Source: CALODL01 sp942492115 (lineage in GTDB: Bacteria > Planctomycetota > Phycisphaerae > UBA1845 > CAIVHJ01). From it: DNA of 64,000 bases. The stretch is taken from positions 325,660-389,659 of the forward strand of contig CALODL010000002.1 in NCBI GenBank assembly GCA_942492115.1, given 5' to 3'. The notes under the pieces are model-generated. The model did not search any database, was not told the DNA's origin, and saw nothing but the letters and a program-made list of their open reading frames with translations. This document shows positions 35,322-42,150 of this stretch, piece after piece; within the stretch, counting starts at the first letter, position 1, and every line of letters starts with the position of its first letter. Made by a program: the position numbers and the translations under genes.

Positions 35322-36329
35322 TCAAATAGCGATGAAAACGCCAAACAGGGTGAAGTAGATATACGCAAAGCGGTATGGCCCGCTCAGATTCGGCTTGTGT
35401 TCGAGGCTTGCGGCCACGCTTCTTGCTTTCGAATGCCAATCGCCTGACCAATATCCATTGGTTATCGACAGCACAGATTGAAACTCGGCCTCAATCGAAT
35501 CAGTATCGCCCTCTGGTGCCACCACAATGTGGATGTCGCAATAGACGCGGGTTCGAGCATGACAGGCTACGGCAAAGCTGTCGGCAGCAGGCAGAATATC
35601 CAGCATCCCTCCTTCGGATTTCATCTTTCGAAGGATCACCACCGGTGACTCGATGTCAATCGCCGATGCCGCCTCACGCCACCGAGCAGGCATGTCTGCA
35701 TTCGGCGACTTCAGCTGGCCAGCGACATGAGTGATGTCGGCCGAGGAACATGCCACGATGGTCACGTGAGCGTTTGGAAAGGCCACGTGGACTGGGAGTG
35801 TCTCCGTTGTGAGGTTATCCCAGGCGATGGGTACTGGTGCTTGATAGATCGTAAGTGCATCACGTTGCAACTCGTCTATAGAATCCTCGTGCCTCAGCCT
35901 CTCTCTTACCCCTCCGTTTGAGTCTTGTGTGATCCATACGTGGATGAAGCGGAAACTGCTCGTGCCGATGCTCTGGGGCATCTTGAAATCCCACCCGCCC
36001 ATCAGCCTGACGACCGGATTCAACTGAGTCACCTCGGAAAACACGATGTTGTCGATCGTGCTGGCCTGCCGCGACTGCAAGTGACCACTGTACTCATTCC
36101 GCGGCTTGAACCAGGCGTCCATCTCGCGATTCCAAGGGTTGCCCTCGGCAAGAAGTGGTTTAGCCCGCAGAATCATGACTGATTCAACTTGATCGGGCAT
36201 CGCTGCGATGAGCTGAGCACTACTCGATAGCCTGTCCAAGCTCTCGCGATTCCCGCTGCTGGCTTGCCCCATGGCGGAGCTGACTGCAAGTACATGCACG
36301 AGGACAGATGATATGATGGCACGATTCAT
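35322..36329 (-). CDS. Secreted protein of unknown function
   Basis: 335 residues from ATG 36329, chosen by similarity of the start region to the gene at 33865 and because a signal peptide begins there (MNRAIISSVLVHVLAVSSAMG). The middle is alpha/beta with no recognised motif; SIEAEFQSVLSITNGYWSG lies near the end. A hydrophobic C-terminal helix (FAYIYFTLFGVFIAI) could anchor it. Function unknown. Confidence 0.68.
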   Translation of the reverse strand: MNRAIISSVLVHVLAVSSAMGQASSGNRESLDRLSSSAQLIAAMPDQVESVMILRAKPLLAEGNPWNREMDAWFKPRNEYSGHLQSRQASTIDNIVFSEVTQLNPVVRLMGGWDFKMPQSIGTSSFRFIHVWITQDSNGGVRERLRHEDSIDELQRDALTIYQAPVPIAWDNLTTETLPVHVAFPNAHVTIVACSSADITHVAGQLKSPNADMPARWREAASAIDIESPVVILRKMKSEGGMLDILPAADSFAVACHARTRVYCDIHIVVAPEGDTDSIEAEFQSVLSITNGYWSGDWHSKARSVAASLEHKPNLSGPYRFAYIYFTLFGVFIAI

Positions 36330-36379
36330 GGTAGTCAGACCTGTCTGATACGAATTGCAAACATTCTGCATGTCGGCTC

Positions 36380-36419
36380 TCTCCCAAGCATCCCAGTGAC
36401 CGATCTCAGGAGCGGATGA
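36380..36419 (-). repeat. Leader repeat, copy 2
   Basis: See copy 1 at 35232. It lies about 50-90 bases upstream of the start at 36329. Confidence 0.6.
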
Positions 36420-36471
36420 ACGCGTGACATCCGAGACTGGAACGTGAGATGAGCGGCAGTTCCGTCTCCGG

Positions 36472-37185
36472 TCATTCGGCTCGGATGTGCCAGTTTTTCA
36501 TTATCCGGAGCCTGTGTCGCACCAGAATGTGAAGTCGAAGCATCTCTCGTCTCCACCATCTTCGTAGTTGGCCTAATTGTCGGTCCTGATCAACATCGCG
36601 TGACAGAAATCGTACCAGCAATCGATTGTCCTCGATCGGCTCCTCAACAAGCCGACGAACGAGGTGGCCGCACTCGGGACACACTCGTCCCAGACTACGG
36701 AGGTCATAACCGCACCTGGTGCATACTAAGATGTTTGCTTTCCGGCATTCGGCAAGAATAGTGCGATGAAGAATCGATTTCTTCATGTGGTAAGGGACAA
36801 TAACCAGCAAAGAATGCGGAAGAAGTGACACGGCTAGGGCAAACCCAGGATGCACCACGCTCGCCATCGAGAGATACAGGAGACGTGAGAGGACCATTGC
36901 AATTGCTGTCACAGCCGTCGTCAGCAACCCAGAACCCAGTGCCTGTTCCCTAACCCGCTCCACAACCCGAATCTTCGTCTCACACGGGAGCCAGTAGAAC
37001 GCCGGGTATCTTCCAAACAATAACCCGATTCTTCTATTGGCGAACACGGTGACACCGATAACGGCCAGCGGAAGGCTCACGTACCAGGCAGCGTTCCACG
37101 CTCCCCTGATAACCATCCAGATCCAGAGCACGCATAGGAGGATAATCAAGCCCCAACATACCACAGCTGCGATTGTGCGTTTCAT
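36472..37185 (-). CDS. Membrane protein with internal zinc ribbon
   Basis: 237 residues, ATG 37185 with GGAG 4 nt upstream. Four TM segments (GLIILLCVLWIWMVIRG, YVSLPLAVIGVTVFANR, LLTTAVTAIAMVLSRLLYL, GFALAVSLLPHSLLVIV), then the ribbon CTRCGYDLRSLGRVCPECG at about 155-175 followed by a basic tail of about 60 residues. It ends the operon 38966-36472. Between it and the upstream gene the words GTGATCCGCAAGACCCTGCT persist, the start of a lost VIRK-type gene. Confidence 0.75.
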   Translation of the reverse strand: MKRTIAAVVCWGLIILLCVLWIWMVIRGAWNAAWYVSLPLAVIGVTVFANRRIGLLFGRYPAFYWLPCETKIRVVERVREQALGSGLLTTAVTAIAMVLSRLLYLSMASVVHPGFALAVSLLPHSLLVIVPYHMKKSILHRTILAECRKANILVCTRCGYDLRSLGRVCPECGHLVRRLVEEPIEDNRLLVRFLSRDVDQDRQLGQLRRWWRREMLRLHILVRHRLRIMKNWHIRAE

Positions 37186-37213
37186 TGGGCTCCGATGAGC
37201 AGGGTCTTGCGGA

Positions 37214-37762
37214 TCACTTGGCAGGCTCCATGGTGTGGCCGCATTCTGGGCACTTGTCAGGTGTGCCTTGGAGGTTGTAACCGCAGCGGGTGCAGAGACC
37301 TTGACGACGGCGGCGGTTCCGTCGATGTACGCCGACTAACACCAGGGCCGGGTATGAGCCGAACACGACCACTGGAAGCCAGTACGGACACCTGCAAGTT
37401 AGAATCTTATGGGCATCCCTGAAAGTTCTATCCTCGTGCCTGCGAAAAGATCCCGTGCCCGAGTTTGAAAGATAGAGCCACCGGTTATGCAGCAGGGCGT
37501 TCGGTCCACTTAGCCGGCGGAGAAGCGGGTGATCCTCTCCCCAGTAGCAGAACGACATACGAAACTCGTGTCTTCGCTGGTGCGAAAGAATGATCTTTCT
37601 TTGCGATCGGCCCGTGACGGAGTCATTCTGCACGAGCATCCATCGATCGCTGTCTTTAGGCCAGCACCACAGGACCACAAACGCCACACACAAGAGGCAC
37701 ATCGTTCCGCACACAACTCGCCTGATCACCATGCTCAAAGATGAAAGGGTGCGGCGGAGCAT
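37214..37762 (-). CDS. MLRR-type zinc-ribbon membrane protein
   Basis: 182 residues; ATG 37762 directly follows the upstream TGA. N-terminal TM (VVCGTMCLLCVAFVVLWCW), exported domain of about 90 residues, second TM (YWLPVVVFGSYPALVLVGVH), RRNRRRR and a C-terminal ribbon CTRCGYNLQGTPDKCPECG ending HTMEPAK. Fourth gene of a coupled operon. Confidence 0.75.
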   Translation of the reverse strand: MLRRTLSSLSMVIRRVVCGTMCLLCVAFVVLWCWPKDSDRWMLVQNDSVTGRSQRKIILSHQRRHEFRMSFCYWGEDHPLLRRLSGPNALLHNRWLYLSNSGTGSFRRHEDRTFRDAHKILTCRCPYWLPVVVFGSYPALVLVGVHRRNRRRRQGLCTRCGYNLQGTPDKCPECGHTMEPAK

Positions 37763-38155
37763 TCATTTCCCTTTGTGGCCGCATTCGGGGCAGGTGTCCG
37801 ATGAGCCACGGAGGTCGTAGCCGCAGCCATGGCATCCGCCCACAACAGTTCGTCGTCGTAGGAGCAATCGGGCTGCGACACCGAAGAGCAGAACGGGCTG
37901 CCACATCGGAACGACCACAGTATTGTTCGTCCATCGAGGATATGGCAGCCAGGATGAAGTTCCCCTAAACCCATGGATCCGCAGTCCCGAAGGCCCGAAA
38001 CATTCTGGCTCCGTGATGAGTGTCAGTGTTCCGCTGAACAGACCCAACCTGAATGATTCTTCCCCGTACAGCAATGACCAGTGGCTAACCGTCCACAGCC
38101 CCACGCTGAGCACCAATCCTGCGATCGACAGGATGAGCAGGCTCTTGCGGATCAC
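37763..38155 (-). CDS. VIRK-type zinc-ribbon membrane protein
   Basis: 130 residues from GTG 38155, which overlaps the TGA of the gene before it (GTGA). Start VIRKSLLILSIAGLVLSVGLW, exported segment of about 55 residues, TM (VVVPMWQPVLLFGVAARLLL), RRR and ribbon CHGCGYDLRGSSDTCPECG. The junction sequence (ATGGAGACAGCGAAGTGATC) recurs at other gene borders of this family. Confidence 0.75.
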   Translation of the reverse strand: MIRKSLLILSIAGLVLSVGLWTVSHWSLLYGEESFRLGLFSGTLTLITEPECFGPSGLRIHGFRGTSSWLPYPRWTNNTVVVPMWQPVLLFGVAARLLLRRRTVVGGCHGCGYDLRGSSDTCPECGHKGK

Positions 38156-38490
38156 TTCGCTGTCTCCATGGTGTGGCCGCATTCAAGACACGCCCCATCT
38201 GATCCTCTGAGGTCATAGCCGCACGACTGACAGAGCCTACGGAGACGGCGATGTTGACGCACAAGCATGACCCAACGCAGCCGTGCAACAAAGTAGCCCA
38301 CGAGAACACTGGGACCCCACACAACTATCTTCTCACCTCGCCATCTGTCCTGTGGCAGAGTGAAACGATCGGGACCAGCCAGCCCGTTCAACACCCCGAG
38401 GACGAAAGCAACAAGGCAACATGTCCCTAAGCCAAACACTGCCGCGTTCAGCACACGTGCACGAGGACCGATTCTTCTGGGTCGTTTCAT
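38152..38490 (-). CDS. Small zinc-ribbon membrane protein
   Basis: 112 residues from ATG 38490 overlapping the upstream stop (ATGA). Two TM segments (AAVFGLGTCCLVAFVLGVLNG; VVWGPSVLVGYFVARLRWV) and ribbon CQSCGYDLRGSDGACLECG, where the usual CPEC is CLEC. It ends HTMETAK, with a GTGA overlap into the next gene. Confidence 0.72.
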   Translation of the reverse strand: MKRPRRIGPRARVLNAAVFGLGTCCLVAFVLGVLNGLAGPDRFTLPQDRWRGEKIVVWGPSVLVGYFVARLRWVMLVRQHRRLRRLCQSCGYDLRGSDGACLECGHTMETAK

Positions 38491-38966
38491 GCTGCCAATT
38501 GCCCACACTCAGGACACGCCCCCTCAGTTCCTCTCAGATCATACGCACACCCCACGCACAGCCCATGCGTAGAACGCCATCGCCGCCGAACGCAGGACAC
38601 GATACCGCACACGGGCAGGATGGCGAAGGCGAGGGTCGGGATCCAGAGGGGAGCAATCCGGTGTGGAATTGGGGCAGTGCCAAAGAGCGTGGCGGCCTCG
38701 CTTGTCCACTGCGGTACCCATTGGGTTCTGGAGATGCGTTCGCTCCCGTCCAAGTCTGCACGCAGTGTCCACTCTTCGGCTGGACTTGAATCGGTTCGGC
38801 TGGGTCTGGATGCGTGATGGACTTCGACCCATTCCAGTGCACCATCACGCAACCACATGACTACATCATGCCTATCGCACCGCCAGCTATCATACGAAAC
38901 CTCCCAAGCGACAAGCGTGATCAGTAGCAATGCGGCAGAGATGGCGGTGAGCGTGCATCGGAGCAT
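38487..38966 (-). CDS. MLRR-type zinc-ribbon membrane protein, first gene of an operon
   Basis: 159 residues. ATG 38966 with GGGAG 6 nt upstream, inside promoter cassette 3. TM1 (MLRCTLTAISAALLLITLVAWE), an exported domain rich in Asp/Trp (about 25-110), TM2 (APLWIPTLAFAILPVCGIVS), RRR and ribbon CVGCAYDLRGTEGACPECG. It heads five coupled minus-strand genes down to 36472. Close paralogue: 47732. Confidence 0.78.
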   Translation of the reverse strand: MLRCTLTAISAALLLITLVAWEVSYDSWRCDRHDVVMWLRDGALEWVEVHHASRPSRTDSSPAEEWTLRADLDGSERISRTQWVPQWTSEAATLFGTAPIPHRIAPLWIPTLAFAILPVCGIVSCVRRRWRSTHGLCVGCAYDLRGTEGACPECGQLAA

Positions 38967-39080
38967 AAGCGGCTCCCGGTTCGAGTGGACGACCTGCTGA
39001 TTATACCCGCTCCTCTGCCAGTGCGATTCGGCGGCAGGGACATGAGGGACGATCGGGACGGTGTTCGGGGGTATACTTGA
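38967..39080. promoter_or_regulatory. Divergent promoter cassette, copy 3
   Basis: Minus strand: GGGTATAATC -10, about 30 nt leader with GGGAG, start at 38966. Plus strand: gggggTATACT (39072-39077) for the Clp_N protein at 39130. Nearly identical to copies 1, 4 and 5. Confidence 0.75.
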
Positions 39081-39129
39081 GAGACGCAGCGACTTCTGTC
39101 ACCTTGTGGTGTGAAACGGAACGACGAGT

Positions 39130-40272
39130 ATGGATATCGATGTTGGTCTTGCAGTACCGCGAGCGGTTCGCCTGAACGAGCGTCTCACCGAGGTCATGGA
39201 CTTGTCCGCGGAGCTGGCCCGGACGCACGGGCAGCAGGTCACAACACTACACGTTTTGAAGGCACTCATCGAGAAAGATGAACGACTACTCAGTTTCATG
39301 GGAATCGATCAGGAGCATCTGTCTGCGGAAGTGGGTTGTACATTGGGCCAGGTGCCGCGAGGATCCGACTCAACAATCTATGCATTGTCCCCGGCAGTTG
39401 AGCAAGCCATCGAGATCACACGCAGTGAGGCTCGTAGCCACGAGTTGACAGTTGCAACGACTGGGCATCTTTTTCTGGGACTGCTTCAATGCGGCGATAA
39501 TCTGCTCCCAGAGAAGATCAAGAACTCGCCGATCGATATTCTCCGGGCACGCCTCCATAGATTCTTCCTCGGCGACGTTGCGGTGGCTCCCGGTACTATG
39601 CCCTCATCAACTCTGAGAGAACGCTGCACCGATCGGCTCAGGCTTGCGTGGTCTTCTGCGGTCACCGAAGCCAAACGTCGCGAACAACGGTGGATCAGAA
39701 CGAGCCACATGGCCTACGGTCTTACCAAAATGCAGCCGGGTGTCGGTATCACGGCCTTGCAGGAGATGGGCATTTCCGTTGCGGAATGGGAAGGTCACGC
39801 CGTATCCCTCCTGGTGCGAGACGATGGCGAATCGAGCACTGAACTCGGACTCAAACGTGTCCTGATGGCGGCGTGTTCCGAGGCTGTGGAACTGGTACAC
39901 AATTACATTGGGACCGAGCACTTCATTCTCGGGTGCTTTCGAGAACAGGATCGTTCCAGCAGCAATTCTATGGTGTTCTTCAAACGACCTCTGGAAGACG
40001 CAAGGTCTATGGTGCGGCATGTACTCGGAGAAATCGACCCGGAGCCTCAGGAGATCGAGGAAGTACGCGCGAAACTACAGGGCGTCCGAACCATTGATGA
40101 CATCAGAGCGAGACTGGGTGCCCCTGATCACACTGGGGCTCAATTTCCACCCAACGGCAAGCAGTCGATCGTTTACGAGACGTTGATGGGGACTGTCCGA
40201 ATTCACGCCTACGAATACGAGGACGGGGGGCTCAGTGTGTGTTGCGGTGGGAGGAGGAACTTCACGGGGTAG
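39130..40272 (+). CDS. Clp_N repeat protein without ATPase domain
   Basis: 380 residues. At least three double-helix Clp repeat-like segments (LTEVMDLSAELARTHGQQVTTLHVL in part; VEQAIEITRSEARSHELTV followed by GHLFLGLLQCGDN; LKRVLMAACSEAVELVHNY followed by GTEHFILGCFRE). The GTEH(F/L)(I/L)LG words are the hallmark of the Clp N-terminal domain of ClpA/ClpC. There are no Walker A/B motifs, so it may be a free substrate- or adaptor-binding protein. The last 90 residues are of unknown type. Cytoplasmic; its promoter is the plus side of cassette 3. Confidence 0.8.
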   Translation: MDIDVGLAVPRAVRLNERLTEVMDLSAELARTHGQQVTTLHVLKALIEKDERLLSFMGIDQEHLSAEVGCTLGQVPRGSDSTIYALSPAVEQAIEITRSEARSHELTVATTGHLFLGLLQCGDNLLPEKIKNSPIDILRARLHRFFLGDVAVAPGTMPSSTLRERCTDRLRLAWSSAVTEAKRREQRWIRTSHMAYGLTKMQPGVGITALQEMGISVAEWEGHAVSLLVRDDGESSTELGLKRVLMAACSEAVELVHNYIGTEHFILGCFREQDRSSSNSMVFFKRPLEDARSMVRHVLGEIDPEPQEIEEVRAKLQGVRTIDDIRARLGAPDHTGAQFPPNGKQSIVYETLMGTVRIHAYEYEDGGLSVCCGGRRNFTG

Positions 40273-40307
40273 CGTCTCTGTGACCACTGCGGGATTCTAC
40301 TCAGGGT

Positions 40308-40345
40308 CATCAGGGTCGTTAGGGTCGTTGCTCAGGAGAGTATGT
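40308..40345 (+). repeat. 9-bp iterons and leader (copy 1 of the MKR leader)
   Basis: AGGGTCGTT occurs as back-to-back 9-bp units, followed by CAGGAGAGTATGT and ATG. The same block is at 58248-58285 upstream of a lipoprotein gene. Confidence 0.75.
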
Positions 40346-40450
40346 ATGAAGCGATGGCCCATGCCCACAGTGCAATCGTGGAAGAGCTGGCGTGCCAGAA
40401 GAATTCACCGGATATTGTCTGAAGTGCGGGTATTCGCTGCATGGGCTTGA
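40346..40450 (+). pseudogene. Short leader ORF, remnant start of a 58286-like gene
   Basis: 34 codons (MKRWPMPTVQSWKSW...). The ATG has an excellent Shine-Dalgarno (AGGAG) in a leader nearly identical to that of the lipoprotein at 58286, but the coding part diverges after MKR. It overlaps the GTG start of the next gene in another frame. It is either a fused remnant or a coupling leader. Confidence 0.4.
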
Positions 40451-41078
40451 GGAATCCTCGTGTCCCGAGTGCGGCCATGGCTTCGACCGTAACCAGCCGT
40501 GGTCCTACAGTTCAGTCCCTTCATCGCGGAGGCTGTGGTTCACGGGCCCGCCGACGTGGTATGTACAGATTCTGCTAATTGTCTTCACGGCGTGGGCGAT
40601 CTATCGGTTCAGCGAATGGCGTAGCCTGGACTTACGCGGGTTGTGTGTCAGCTTCGTCGTGATGGGGTGTGTTCTTCTTGACTATTGTGTTCGTGCATTG
40701 CGAACGGGACGGTACAAGGACTACATCGATCGGTCGAGTGTCTCGCGATGGATTGTGACACCGCTCTGCATGGTGCTGATCCTGTCGTTATTGCCTGATG
40801 TGTCGTGGCCACTCCGAGTACGGTTTCTGCTAAGCAAGTCCGCGTTCGAACAAATGCAGACAGATTTTCAGTCTGGAAAAACGATAGTACTCGGCAATCA
40901 GCAGGTCGGGTATATGCAAGTGCTTCGGGTGACCGAATTGTCGATCCCACAGATTGAATCGCCCGTCTTTGAGATTGGCACCCTCATGATCGACTATGTT
41001 GGCATCGCCAAGTGTTCGGGACGGCCTGATTGTGGTCATCGAAAGCTCAGCGGCTCATGGTGTCTTGTGTACTGGTAA
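40392..41078 (+). CDS. Membrane protein with N-terminal zinc ribbon
   Basis: 228 residues from GTG 40392. Ribbon CLKCGYSLHGLEESSCPECG at 9-28, then four TM segments (YVQILLIVFTAWAIYRFS, LCVSFVVMGCVLLDYCVRA, WIVTPLCMVLILSLLPDV) and a cytoplasmic or exported beta-rich tail. Translation may depend on the overlapping leader ORF. Confidence 0.7.
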   Translation: MPEEFTGYCLKCGYSLHGLEESSCPECGHGFDRNQPWSYSSVPSSRRLWFTGPPTWYVQILLIVFTAWAIYRFSEWRSLDLRGLCVSFVVMGCVLLDYCVRALRTGRYKDYIDRSSVSRWIVTPLCMVLILSLLPDVSWPLRVRFLLSKSAFEQMQTDFQSGKTIVLGNQQVGYMQVLRVTELSIPQIESPVFEIGTLMIDYVGIAKCSGRPDCGHRKLSGSWCLVYW

Positions 41079-41134
41079 GAGTTGATCATTGGATCACGTG
41101 CGGGGATTTCAAGGACCGTTTTTCTTGCTTCCTC

Positions 41135-41222
41135 AGATAACGACCCTGTCGTCCCTGCGGAAATCCACGCACACATTGGAGGGTCGGGAGGGTCAACAGG
41201 GTCGGCTTTCGGAAGTATGATC
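41135..41222 (+). repeat. 88-bp border repeat, copy 1 (with 58808-58895)
   Basis: About 93 percent identical to 58808-58895 by eye (6 differences). It contains acgaccctgtcgtccctg and, 35 nt on, agggtcaacagggtcgg, which can pair over about 15 of 17 positions. Both copies stand before paralogous zinc-ribbon genes. Confidence 0.85.
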
Positions 41223-41229
41223 AAGCTGT

Positions 41230-41856
41230 ATGCCCAGGTCCCATCGCAAGTCGGCCATGTCTCAGCACGCTCACAGGAAGGATCTGTGGTCGCTGTGGCA
41301 GATTGCAATAATTGGCTGTCTCCTGGCTACTCTCTCGGCTGTGGTCGTCACGCTTGCAGCCTGGCTCACGGTGTCAATGGAATCGTGGTTGTGGTGGGCG
41401 AAATGGACTCTGGTAGCCGTTGTTATTGTTGGCCTGCCGACGGTCACGCAATTCGTATCACACCGTCACCTGAGGAAGGCCCGGCATGCAGCATTGCTGG
41501 GGTGGTCCTATGGTATTGCGATCGTGTTCTTAATGCTTGTGGTCGGTATCGGGGGCGTGAACAGCAGCAGCGAGATGTTTCTTGTGTGCTCCGTCTACGG
41601 TGCTTTCTGGGCCGTTCTCATGCTCGTGTGCTGGTTCGTATCACGAAAGGGGCGTGGACGGCTGCGGGTGACCGACGGTACGAGATGCCCGAATTGCCAG
41701 TACGAGTTGACGGGTTGCGACAGCGGTGTGTGCCCGGAGTGTGGCGAGCCGTTCGAGGCCGAAGAGTTGGAGTTCACAGGGCAGGGCGATCACGTTGAAA
41801 ACGAAAACCGGTCTGGAGAGACTATCATCAACGCCGATGACGGACCGCGAATGTGA
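41230..41856 (+). CDS. Four-TM protein with C-terminal zinc ribbon (paralogue of 58908)
   Basis: 208 residues. Starts MPRSHRKSAMSQHAHRKDLW, then four TM helices and ribbon CPNCQYELTGCDSGVCPECG, with an acidic tail. The paralogue at 58908 shares the start context, the 88-bp upstream repeat and the same order of domains (HKKELWSLWR ... CPTCQYELKGCDSSVCPECG). Confidence 0.78.
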   Translation: MPRSHRKSAMSQHAHRKDLWSLWQIAIIGCLLATLSAVVVTLAAWLTVSMESWLWWAKWTLVAVVIVGLPTVTQFVSHRHLRKARHAALLGWSYGIAIVFLMLVVGIGGVNSSSEMFLVCSVYGAFWAVLMLVCWFVSRKGRGRLRVTDGTRCPNCQYELTGCDSGVCPECGEPFEAEELEFTGQGDHVENENRSGETIINADDGPRM

Positions 41857-42150
41857 CTTAAGCTTGCATCTACCACACTTTGGGTAGCGAAATCGGGGGA
41901 TGGGGAGTTGGGTCATCGCCGAGCCGCACTGCTCGGGAGATGGGGGGCTCGGCGAGTTACGACTTAAACTCCACAGTGTGGCCCTCCAGCCCGCCGCCTA
42001 CTCCGCACGACGTACGCCGACCCCATTTGCGATCCCTCATGTCGGTTCCGCCCATCGAATGTCGCATCGTTCAGTGTGGATCTTAACACTGTGGCCCGGC
42101 CCGTCGGGTATCATGGCCATGGTCACGTCTGCAATAGCCCGGGAGCGAAC

